NCBI GenBank assembly: GCA_027596195.1 | Contig: JADGJG010000345.1 | Coordinates: 1 to 23,274 of the forward strand | Source: Podochytrium sp. JEL0797 | Lineage: Eukaryota; Chytridiomycota; Chytridiomycetes; Chytridiales; Chytriomycetaceae | Length of the DNA: 23,274 nt | Direction of reading: 5' to 3' | Shown: positions 1 to 8,369 of the stretch, piece after piece | Layout: every line of letters starts with the position of its first letter | Numbering within the stretch: the first letter of the stretch is position 1 | Notes under the pieces: model-generated | Databases searched by the model: none | Seen by the model: only the letters and a program-made list of their open reading frames with translations | What the model was told of the DNA's origin: nothing | Program-made: the position numbers and the translations under genes

Positions 1-130
1 AATATGATGAACCCCCCCCCCCCGAAAAAAAAAATTCCACGATAGGTGTGTAAGTGTGGAAGGGCCACAGGGTCGGAGGGTCCTTTAAATCATGCATCTA
101 TTCAGAAATAAAGAATAAAAATGGAGAGAC

Positions 131-630
131 TCACCAACCCTCATCACCGATTCCCGCCCTCCTTTTTGATTTCAACCTCTTCCTTAATCTCGATTCCTTC
201 TCATCTCCGACTTCCTGAACTTCAACTGGCGCAGTACCCACCATTGTCATATACTCCAGAAACTCGTTGCTCGCATGCCCAGGAACGCGGAACGTCCGAA
301 TCCCAGTCCTCCCCATCACCACCACCAACCCACGCGCAACACGAAACTCATCGGCACGAGCCTCGTACTTGATCCGTTTCATCTTGCTCATGGACTGGAA
401 CCAGTGGATCTTTTGCTGAAGAAGCTCGGGCCATTCGATATCATTCAGAAGCGTTGGTTCTGGCAATGGCTCAGGCTTGGGCTTGGGCTTGGGCGTGGGT
501 GTATGGCCATTTAAGAACGTCGCGAACGCGGTGCAGCGGTCAAGATGGTTTCGGAGAGAAGGCAAAGAATCATAGCGTTTGTAATGACATCCTGGGCACG
601 ACAGCTTTCCTTCCGAATCGCGTATGATGT
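131..630 (-). CDS. C2HC zinc-finger protein, C-terminal exon (5' end unresolved)
   Basis: I do not recognise this protein. The reading frame ends at a TGA at 131-133. It is open up to a likely 3' splice site (TTTCAG on the minus strand, AG at 632-631). Near its start is a possible zinc finger, CPGC, then 13 residues, His, three residues and Cys. A Pro-Lys run (KPKPKPEPLPEP) follows, then a mixed helical region and a very basic tail rich in Arg and Lys. The tail and finger suggest a nuclear protein, which is inference. Upstream, another minus frame is open with an ATG at 740, but I could not join it to this exon with a GT-AG pair in the right phase. The first exon is therefore unknown. The gene lies 3' of the SAP/T5orf172 gene on the same strand and could be a separate gene or an alternative 3' part of it. 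Confidence 0.45.
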
Positions 631-846
631 CTGAAAGAAGTGAAATTACATTGGGGGATATTCAATGGCGAGAACGGGACGGACCAAAACTTCCCCACTC
701 TCGGGGGAATTTCTACTCCATTAACTGTCGAGATGCTCATGTCTGTTGCGTGGTAATCGAATTTGTGGCCTCTGGAGCCATTGAACTCGCGGCGCGGGGC
801 CAAATCTTCTTCAATTTCCAGAGGGGCAAAAGCATCTGGACAGACT

Positions 847-1902
847 TTATTTTTTCTTCAACCTCTCCCTGTCCATTCGAATAAACTCCAAGACTGCCGC
901 CCGTGCTTGCTGCCAAGTCACTTCAAACCACTCTGTGCCACCATCACCACCCTGATCTTCCATGTGATATTCCGCAAGCAGCTTGTGCACGCCACGCTCG
1001 ACATAGTTTGGGTGATTGACTTTCTCTGAATGGTGGCAAGTGTAGCTCACTTCGTTGGCCAACTCTTGTTGATGAATTCGCGGATGGATCCAAGCGGTTC
1101 GACGATCTGGCAGGCCCGAAGTTCGTCCGATTTTGGTTGGCTGGGTGGTGCCGTTTAGCGTGTAGCAATAAATATAGCCGACGTTTTCTGAATCAAAATC
1201 TGTTGGGCCATAATCAATGTGCTCACGCACAGCTTCCAGATCGCCATAAGTGATGTTTTGGGTGCTTTTCTCCTTCTTCTTTTGGAATGTTATTTGCATC
1301 GCAACTCAATGCAAAATTACCAAATATCTTACTGATATACTTGTGGACGCCTCTTCTTTAGTTTCCTTGCTCAATACCTCAACAAGCTCGGCCTTTTTGA
1401 GCTTGCTGTATCCTTGAATTTCGAGCTTTTTGCATGCTTCTCTCAATTCAACGACCGAGAGGTCAGCAATATTTTCGACTTGTTTGCCTTTTCCCTTGCT
1501 CTGTATCGTGATGTTATTCTAAAATCTCCAATAAAGCAATCACGCTTACCTCTCCAGTCGCGTCCTCCTTGCCCTCACTCAATAAAGCAGTAAGTTCGGA
1601 CTTCTTCAGCTTACTGTATCCAGTGATTCCACGCGTTTTGCACTCTTCTCTCAATTCAATCACAGTAAGGTCGGCAATAGTTTCGACTTGCTTGCCTTTG
1701 CCCTTGCTCTGTATCGGGATGTTATTATTATCAAATCCAATAACGCAATCGTACTTACGTCTCCAGTCGCGTCTTCGTTTCCCTCGCTCAAGAGGGCAAT
1801 AAGCCCAGCCTTGTTGAGCTTACTGTATCCAGTGATTCCACGCGTTTTGCACTCTTCTCTCAATTCAGCCACTGTGAGGTCGCTGATATCGCCTCCATTC
1901 AT
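847..1902 (-). CDS. Triple SAP-like repeat protein with T5orf172 (GIY-YIG-related, MUG113-like) domain
   Basis: Four exons on the minus strand (1902-1759, 1708-1550, 1500-1333, 1278-847) give a 300-residue protein. All introns are phase 0 GT-AG, 49 to 54 nt, and each carries AATAACAT before the 3' splice site. Exons 1 to 3 each encode one SAP- or Rho-N-like helix-extended-helix motif ending in GYSKL(N/K)K, expected to bind DNA. Exon 4 encodes the T5orf172 domain, a GIY-YIG nuclease relative: GYIYCY at about 192, KIGR at about 207, an Arg pair soon after, and a Glu in VERGVH at about 252. These match the GIY, YIG, Arg and Glu positions of the superfamily. GTEWFEV closes the domain. DNA binding plus nuclease-like folding suggests a nuclear DNA-processing role, but the substrate is unknown and activity is inferred. 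The ATG at 1902 is the first in frame. Fungal MUG113 proteins share the T5orf172 domain. Confidence 0.8.
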
Positions 1903-2328
1903 ATTTGCAAGTGAACTTCTTCCAGAACGATTCTCATTCTTGCCCCCCGGCCCCCACACCTGCCCCCACACTCATTGTGACGGCGCTCAAAATTTTATTT
2001 CTAACTGATTTGAAAATATCAAAATAAATGGCGACGCTGCCACTGTTCCCAGCATTTTTGCCTCTCAAACCCTCAAGGTTGATCGATAATGTGAATAATG
2101 TATGAACAAGAATCAATTCCGTGGAAGAAGTTCTAGTCAACTGCGGTTCAAAGCACTGAATGAGCGCGACATGTTGATCCGCAAGATTCCTGGAATTGTA
2201 ACTTTGCACTGTCCGGTTGCTCCACCACTGTATATTCGGAGCATGGTCGTGCGTATCGGCATTTCGAAGCAAAAATTTAGCATTAATATTCCACTAACTT
2301 TATACAGCTGAAAGATCAAGAAAAAGAT
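1903..2328. other. Intergenic region with a C-rich tract
   Basis: This gap lies between the start of the SAP/T5orf172 gene and the 3' end of the six-cysteine gene, both on the minus strand. It should hold the promoter of the former and the terminator of the latter. A C-rich stretch at 1943-1967 (runs of 6, 5 and 5 C) puts G-runs on the minus strand just upstream of the SAP gene start; G-quadruplex formation is possible but untested. Short open frames on both strands show no family resemblance or codon pattern I would trust. Confidence 0.5.
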
Positions 2329-2834
2329 TCACATCAAGAACGCAATCAAAACAGAAACAAGTCCAGCAGCAACAAAATCTCTGACGCTTCCACTGGTAGT
2401 ATGGCTCGCAGTGGTAGCAACACCTGCACTTGTCGGGCTCGCTTGTGACGTGACTGAGCCTCCGGCAGATGACTCAGCCGAGGATGTAGCAATCGCATCC
2501 GCTGAGGCCGTTGGAGAAGCCGCAGTAGAAGCTGTGGCACTTGCAAGAGACGCAATATTGGTTGGGACAACGAGGCCAGCAGCTCTGATTTGTGTTTGGT
2601 AAGAATCACGGCTTCCCAATTTGTGAGGGATACTCACTTGCACTCATTTTGCACAGTGGATACTGCCGTCTGGAAGATGGATTGCCAGAGAGCGGTAGGA
2701 TCGTTGGCGCATGCGGTGCTCACGGGTATGGGGTTGAAGTTGTTGCAATAGCAGGCTTCGCGAGCTCCAGACACGGCGCAGATAGTACCTTGCGAAGCGA
2801 GAGCGGTGATCGCAGCGAGGCAAGAAGTAGACAT
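2329..2834 (-). CDS. Small six-cysteine protein with hydrophobic C-terminal tail (paralogue A)
   Basis: Two exons (2834-2638 and 2584-2329) with a 53-nt phase-2 intron give 150 residues. Residues 1-66 hold six cysteines at 5, 19, 28, 30, 42 and 65, with the central CYCN motif. Then comes a long Ser/Thr/Ala-rich stretch, typical of O-glycosylated fungal surface proteins, and a hydrophobic tail ending the protein (FVAAGLVSVLIAFLM). The tail resembles a GPI-attachment signal or a tail anchor. No clear N-terminal signal peptide is seen; the only mildly hydrophobic N-terminal stretch is residues 5-21. The gene at 11410-11929 has the same cysteine pattern, the same intron position and phase right after the last cysteine, and the same kind of tail, so the two are paralogues. 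The function is unknown; a cell-surface role is inferred. The ATG at 2834 fits the paralogue's start. Confidence 0.75.
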
Positions 2835-3190
2835 GATTTTGAACGCTCTTTTGATGAGAGAAGAATCGTGGACGAATCGCGGGGGTGGCACAGATCTGTG
2901 TCTTGGCATTCATTCATCCCCAAATGAAAACGGGCATGGACGAGTCGAACCCGACGTGGTGTTCGCACACCTTCAGTGACCTTGTGCTACTCTTTCTGCA
3001 GAGAGTGTTTGACGTCGAGCAGTCTGTGCAACTGCAATGCGTTGCAGTGAGAAGTTTGGAGATGACGTGTATGAATGGATGCACGCAGACCCTTAAGGCT
3101 TGCAATATATATCAGGTCTATGAAGGGTTTGAGAACGCGTCCACTCTCGATTAAAACAGGAAAACTCGCTGACTTGATTTGTCACCCAAA
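2835..3190. promoter_or_regulatory. Divergent promoter region between six-cysteine gene A and NAPE-PLD-like gene
   Basis: The two flanking genes are transcribed away from each other, so both promoters must lie here. A TATA-like AT repeat (TATATAT at 3106-3112) is about 79 nt upstream of the NAPE-PLD ATG. I see no RNA gene; a tRNA-like GTTCGAC near 2940 fails stem pairing. This region lies outside the duplicated unit, so the second NAPE-PLD copy lacks it. Confidence 0.45.
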
Positions 3191-4516
3191 ATGATCTCCA
3201 GGTTTACTCCGCGCCGAGCAATCCAGACGACCACGGCCATCGCCACTGCCGTTGGTGCTGGCGTTGGGATGGGATACTACTATTTGAGTTACAGACCAAC
3301 GAATGCTCCCACAACTTGCGCCAATTTGTCTCGTGGAATGTCAGTTTCCGCTGGTCCGTTCACCATCACACGCTCGCACGACTCTGTGGCTGCGAACGAA
3401 GACAAGTCGCACCACTTGGCGGACGGAAAGGGCTTCGTGAACCCGTGGGACTCCTTTAGGGAGGTGTGTTGCCGTTTTGAGTCTTGAACAGGTTGACCTA
3501 ACTCCATTTAGGCTTCCTCGTCGTTCCTCGGAACCGGCTTCAAACTGCTGATGGAGAAGTGGAGCGCAAAGACTCCCCCACAGCACTTGGACACACCCAA
3601 GATTCCCCTTGTGCGTCCCGTTGACTTTGACGCCCTGTCGAACGTATCCAACGACGGCATGGCCCTCACATGGCTGGGCCACGCCGCCTTCCTCCTCACA
3701 CTCCCTGGTGCCACGATTCTGCTCGATCCGTGTCTCAGCGACCGATGCTCTCCCCTCTCGTTCGCCGGCCCCAAGCGTGTCGTTGAACTGCCCCCGAATC
3801 TCAACCTTGACACGCTCAAAGTCGATGCCGTCATTGTATCCCACAACCACTACGACCACCTCGATCTCCCCGTCCTGCAGCGTTTACACGCGACCAACAA
3901 CGACATTGTCTTTTTCGTTCCCCTCGGAAACAAACAACTCCTCGTGGACGCGGGAATCCAAAACGTGATGGAATGCGACTGGTGGGACGCCTTCTCCCTC
4001 TCGAAACCAAAAACCGCAGACTCCCCAGCCGCCACATTCGAAATCACTTGCACTCCTTGCCAACACTTTTCGAGCCGCTCCGCCTTTGACCGCAACCAGA
4101 CCCTCTGGTCTAGCTGGCTCGTCACAACCCCCGCGAAACGCTTCTTTTTCGGAGGAGACACGGGATACCGCACCGTTCTCGAAGGCGAAGACGCGACGGA
4201 ATCGACCCTCCCAACGTGCCCGGCGTTCCGCGACGTGCGCAAGCGGTTCGGTCCCATGCACCTCGCTGCGCTCCCGATCGGCGCATACGAGCCGCGTCAC
4301 TTGTTTTCGGGGATTCATTGTAACCCCAACGATGCGATTGACGTGCACCGCGATTTGGAGTGTTCCAAGAGCGTTGCGATGCATTGGGGCACTTTTCCAC
4401 TCGGGTTTGAGCCTGTGATGGATCCTCCGCGCGTGTTGAAGGAGGAAATGGAGAAAAGGGGGATCCCGGAGAGTGAGTTTTTGGTACTGGATGTCGGCGA
4501 AAGTGTGGACGCTTGA
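3191..4516 (+). CDS. NAPE-PLD-type metallo-beta-lactamase (Fmp30-like), intact copy
   Basis: Two exons (3191-3463 and 3512-4516) with a 48-nt phase-0 intron give 425 residues. The family hydrolyses N-acyl-phosphatidylethanolamines to N-acylethanolamines and phosphatidic acid; the yeast homologue Fmp30 is a mitochondrial inner-membrane protein. The N terminus is Arg/Thr-rich, followed by a Gly/Ala/Tyr hydrophobic stretch (about residues 14-33), which suits mitochondrial import and one membrane span. The catalytic domain starts near residue 105. It holds the metal-binding HNHYDHLD motif (His202, His204, Asp206, His207), a QHFSSR His near 276, GGDTGY with a metal Asp near 307, and the C-terminal AMHWGTF His near 382. 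NPNDAIDVH and HWGTFPLGFEP are close to NAPE-PLD signatures. The length is normal for the family. The left edge of the duplicated unit falls inside codon 51, so this is the only complete copy. Confidence 0.9.
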
Positions 4517-4686
4517 ATGCATTTTTGTTGGACCCTTTTCTGTCTCTGATTTAAATGAACTCTAATTAAAGGCAACAAACATCAAGGTGATAGTTTCTCT
4601 TTTTTCATTTGGTTATTATTTATCAAACGAGGGTATTAATGTACAATTATTTTATGCGCGCCATGAAAAACAATATTTTCAAAAAT

Positions 4687-5197
4687 TCAAAACTGATTCA
4701 TGGACCTTTTCCACCGCTCCATCGCCTCTTTATGGATACTCTCCAACGCCTCCTTGCATGCCTCATGCCGTGTGCGCGCCCACGCCTCGAGCGCGTCGAG
4801 ACTCATGCTGGACACGTCCTCGTCTGAGGGTTGCGGCTCGCTCATGAGGAGGGTATAGACGGAGGTGCTTGAATCTTGTTGTGATGCAAGGGGTTGCATC
4901 TGCTGGGCTTGGGGTTGGGGTGTCCAGGGGCGGAACGGGGGGGGTGGGCTCGAGCGAGAGGGTTCTACCAGCGAGCAAAACAAACATACTTAGTTTATAC
5001 CGCATGATTTGCATTTTCAGAGTTGACTCACCCGTGGCAGTTGACGTCCCGGCCATGAGTGGTTGCGGCGGGGACTGTGGGAAAGCACTGCCAGAGCCAA
5101 GCGGTGAGGATGCGACATCGCGGATGAGTGCGAGGAGCTGCAGCGCGGCCGTGGTGGCGGTGTCGTCGTCGGGATGCTGTGGAGGAGGTGGAGCCAT
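4687..5197 (-). CDS. Unrecognised small protein with C-terminal charged helix
   Basis: Two exons (5197-5032 and 4964-4687) with a 67-nt phase-1 intron give 147 residues. I do not recognise the family. An N-terminal Pro-rich start is followed by a short helix (ALQLLALIRDVASS), a Pro/Gln/Ser-rich disordered middle, and a C-terminal amphipathic, Lys/Glu-rich helix of about 40 residues (LDALEAWARTRHEA onward) ending in MNQF. The order short helix, linker, long helix resembles small subunits of eukaryotic complexes such as Mediator or kinetochore components, but this is only a resemblance. The gene is convergent with NAPE-PLD, with 170 bp between stops. Its 166-bp upstream gap carries two CACGTG boxes and a TGACTCA palindrome. 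Confidence 0.65.
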
Positions 5198-5291
5198 CTT
5201 TGGGGAGATTTTTCGAAACCCCGGGAAAATTCCCAGAAAATTTCCCTTCCAATCGGTCTAGGCTGCAAAAATGAGCACGCACGCAACGCAA

Positions 5292-5307
5292 CACGTGGGC
5301 ACGTGCC
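5292..5307. promoter_or_regulatory. Paired CACGTG (E-box/G-box) sites
   Basis: CACGTG occurs at 5292-5297 and again at 5300-5305, the second within the perfect palindrome GGCACGTGCC (5298-5307). The pair is about 95 to 110 bp upstream of the small-protein ATG at 5197. CACGTG is the core site of bHLH factors (Pho4, Cbf1 and USF type). Function here is inferred from position and sequence only. The second-copy pair is at 15258-15273. Confidence 0.45.
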
Positions 5308-5312
5308 GTGAA

Positions 5313-5327
5313 ATGATGACTCATCAT
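5313..5327. promoter_or_regulatory. TGACTCA bZIP (Gcn4/AP-1-type) palindrome
   Basis: ATGATGA-C-TCATCAT is a 15-bp palindrome with perfect 7-bp arms around a central C. It contains TGACTCA (5317-5323), the core bound by Gcn4/AP-1 bZIP factors. It sits just upstream of the CACGTG pair in the gap before the small gene at 5197, and 3' of the membrane-protein gene. The second copy is at 15279-15293. Confidence 0.45.
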
Positions 5328-5363
5328 TCAATCAAAGGAGAGAGGGAGAGAAAAAAATTATAA

Positions 5364-6298
5364 TCATTTCGAAATGTCCACGCCAACCTTGGCAGAAGAC
5401 CTCACCACTTCCGCCGCCTCAAACACGGGTAGTGTGCCGTTTGCCAATTTCTTCAACACAACCACGCTTCTCCAAATAAACGCGATACCCATCACATAAA
5501 AGATAATCCCAATCGGAATACTCACAGGCAGACTCCCCGCCTGTCCACTCAAACACTCTTCATTGCAATCCGCAGGGGTTGTCATGTTCAAGGACTCCAG
5601 AAAAACGCAGTTGGTGTAACAGCCTTGGTTCGTCACGATCGTAAGAGCCGTGGTTCCAGCAATGATAACCGTACCCTGGATCAACAGACCCACACCGATT
5701 CCGCGCGTATAATAACAACGGAACTTGACGCTTTGGCTGAGAGTCGTGATGCTGAGGATCGGGAGCGACGCGCAAAAATAGTTTCCGAACCCGGTCAGGG
5801 AGAGGGCTCCCCAGAAGGGTGCCGAGACTTCAGCGTCTGTGTTCACGTGAGAGTAAGTAACTGCATAGAAAATGAAAAGAACACGAGAAACCGACCGGTG
5901 GCAAACACTTCTGGGTTTTTGAGCATCCGCAAGCCTCTCCCAAGGAGCAGCAGCCCTGTCAAATAAAATGCGCCCGCAAAAGGCATAATGATCGTCAAGT
6001 TGAACCCACAGGAGGCACCACACATTTGGGCTGGGTCGAACCCAGGAATTCCGGCCAGTAGGCTGGTGAACTCGGACATACAACTAGATATGCACTGGCC
6101 CCTTAGAACGAGCGTATAAATTGTTAAACTAACTGCCCACATTAACGACGCGACCATCATCCCCAAAATGTGGTACGCGCGATTTTGGACGCTGAGTTTG
6201 AAGTCTGAAAAGAGCGGAATCGAGCCGAGGATGGGTGTGCCAATCAGCGCGAGACTGGTTCCAATGAGGAAGCTGTTTCTGTTTTCAGGGATATCCAT
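5364..6298 (-). CDS. Multi-pass membrane protein with two similar halves
   Basis: Two exons (6298-5896 and 5836-5364) joined by a 59-nt phase-1 intron give 291 residues. An alternative 3' splice site at 5861 would make a 35-nt intron and add eight residues; 59 nt fits the other introns better. I do not recognise the family. About six membrane segments are seen, near residues 10-30, 43-65, 101-121, 144-165, 181-202 and 239-256. Each half has three spans, and each carries a loop between its second and third span with two CxxxC motifs (Cys 69, 73, 93, 97 and Cys 207, 211, 225, 229). Possible N-glycosylation sites lie in or beside these loops (NLT near 100, NMT near 218), which suggests they face the lumen or outside. 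A Lys/Arg-flanked end follows each third span. The function is unknown. Confidence 0.75.
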
Positions 6299-6849
6299 TT
6301 TTTGTGGGTTTTGTGGTCTTGTAGAGCGGGTGATGTGCTGTTTTTGAAGAAATATTTATTCGTTGAAAACGGGGGTTTGGTTTTAAAACCCATTGTTCAA
6401 GATTGCGTTGTTTCTTATTCCATTGTCCCCATTGCTGTTTCCATTGTTGGTTGCTATTGTTACGAGTAAACAGGCCATTTTCGTAAATTTATCCGTTAAT
6501 TTGGGCTTTTGAGACAATATTTCATTTGGCTGTGTGTGTCATGCGTTTTCCCGCAAAGGAAGGTAGAGGGAAGCGTGGCTGCATGTGGAACCGTTAGCCC
6601 GTGGTGCAAGACATTCCGATAATGTGCTTGGAGGTTCTTGGTAAAAAAAGCGAGGTTTTTTGCCCCATCAAAGTGGCGGACATTCAAATGCAGTAGAGAA
6701 AATCAGGGATGAGGTTCCATTCTTATAGGTTTGGACTATTGACCAGGCTAGATATTTCACTTCAATCACAGAATCGGACCTGAACAACACTAGCAAACAA
6801 TTCTTTTAAATCTACTTATTATTCCATTATTATCCCAGATCCTTAAGGT
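6299..6849. other. Intergenic region with clustered ATTG motifs
   Basis: This 551-bp gap is AT-rich and non-coding as far as I can see. It should hold the promoter of the membrane-protein gene (ATG at 6298, minus) and the terminator of the methyltransferase. CCATTG- or CATTG-type motifs recur at about 6390, 6420, 6430, 6441 and 6453. A 63-codon frame at 6496-6687 on the minus strand has no features of a real gene. The identical gap in the second copy is 16265-16815. Confidence 0.5.
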
Positions 6850-7964
6850 TTAAACACGTTCGAAAACATAGAATCGAAACCGCTTCAACACGGTCCTAAA
6901 AATATCCTCCACCATCTTCCTCTCCTTTGCCCCTTCCCGCCCCTCCCGCGTCACCCCCTCCAACAACCCCTCCATTCCAATATCTTCACAAACGACAGCC
7001 TTGAACCCAAACACACGCATCTGTTCTTCAAACTCGCGATTGTACGCTTCGAACCGACTGATGCGTAGCGCAGAAACGAGGTAAATCCGTGCTCCGGGTT
7101 CATGCGACAGGAATCGCGCGCACACGGGTGGGACAAGTCGCGCATGCATTTTATCGTAACAGATGTCCGCGCCGTAAATCACGTCAAATTTTGCTGCAGG
7201 GTATCGCACGTGCGGCAGTACGCGCACGGCGTTGCTATGGTCTTGTACCCCAATAGGTGCGTTTTCAGCGATCCACGTCCAATCGAGAGCAAACACTCGC
7301 ACAGAATCCTCACACGCGTTTTGCTGCACATTCCATACTGCGTTGTCGAGAATTCCGGGCAAGTAGTCTGTCATGAGAACCTGCGTGGCTCCGAATTTGG
7401 ACGCAGTGATGCCCACCACGCCTGTGCCGCATCCGAGTTCGAGGATGGGGTTTGTGGAGACGGGGATTTTTCCTTTGGAAATAAAGTACGAGAATCTGGG
7501 TGTGTGGAATCAAAAGCGTAAGTTGAAAGGTTTGTCCGACTTTCATGTAAGACTTACAGACATCCCGCCATCCAGACATTCGTTCCCACATCCTCATGCG
7601 AGCAATCCATTTCCCGCATATCCACTGAAACCCCATTCCCAAACTGCATCGTGCGAATCCAAGTATCATTTGCTTGACCAGTGCCTGCAACTTCAGTGGT
7701 AAACGCAGAGAGGAGGCTCGAGACCCGTTCCATCACTGCTTCAACTTGACTAACATCTGCATCCACAGGAGCCCGCTTGCTCCACGCAATCAGAACTGAC
7801 GTGAGCCATTGCGAAATCTTGGGCTCCAACGCCGAACCAATGCGGTGGGGATCAATCGTGTCAAGAATCGAGGAAACAGTGGAGAAGCTGCGTTTATCGG
7901 CTATGAGGAGCTTGGATTCAAGGATATCATTCGAGTGGTGTGCTTGGACGAGAGGTTCTGGCAT
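6850..7964 (-). CDS. METTL21/EFM-type protein methyltransferase (Methyltransf_16 family)
   Basis: Two exons (7964-7558 and 7495-6850) with a 62-nt phase-2 intron give 350 residues. The family transfers methyl groups from S-adenosylmethionine, usually to lysines of elongation factors, chaperones or ribosomal proteins. The family signatures are in order: a pre-motif VWMAG near 130, motif I LELGCGTG at about 154-161 (SAM binding), an acidic TDY at the end of the second strand near 179, LDW near 206-208, and the DXXY-like ADICYD near 245-250. An N-terminal region of about 120 residues is less conserved and mostly helical. The target protein cannot be told from sequence. The ATG at 7964 is the first in-frame ATG; an open frame continues upstream without ATG through a T-rich stretch, so an extra 5' exon is possible. 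The divergent neighbour starts at 8370. Confidence 0.85.
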
Positions 7965-8369
7965 CGAGGCAAGGTGGTCACAGGCAAGCCGGAAAAGAAA
8001 AAAAAAATCAATGAAATTTTTTCCAAGCCGCCCGCGCGCGTGGCCACGAGCACGTGTTTTTTTTAACAATCTTCGTTTTTCTTCCTCTTTCACGGCATTA
8101 TGCGACTGCGGATTTCTTAGTGTAAGTACTAGGGTCCAAATCCATCAGGCTTGAGCAATGCTGCAAAACACACAATGGAAATGTAAATCACACTGTCGTT
8201 ATTCCAAAAGGTAAATCCCTTTGTGCGGGCGCGGACGGCACCTTCTTCCCCAGCCACCCCTTCCCCCAAAAGAACATTACGAATCCGAATAAATTGAGCC
8301 CCCGCGCTGCTCCCTCACTTCTTTTTTTTTCATCTTCAAAAAAGTTAACACTCACCTCACACACTCACA
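7965..8369. promoter_or_regulatory. Divergent promoter region, methyltransferase and repeat protein
   Basis: This 405-bp gap separates two divergently transcribed genes. It contains one CACGTG at 8051-8056, A- and T-runs, and a CT-rich stretch just before the ATG at 8370. Nothing else is recognised. The same gap in the second copy is 17931-18335. Confidence 0.4.

Noticed and set aside
1..40. C12 and A10 homopolymers at the window start as a telomere or element end
   Set aside because: They are single mononucleotide runs, not telomeric repeats; more likely a low-confidence sequence end.
1569..2008. Plus-strand frames with repeated VIPRVLHSSLNS-type sequence
   Set aside because: They are antisense images of the duplicated SAP exons.
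2930..2980. tRNA-like GTTCGAC on the minus strand
   Set aside because: The bases around it do not form a 5-bp T stem and no acceptor or anticodon arm pairs with it.
3884..4522. 212-codon frame antisense to the NAPE-PLD gene
   Set aside because: The sense strand has a full enzyme with all catalytic motifs; the antisense product resembles nothing.
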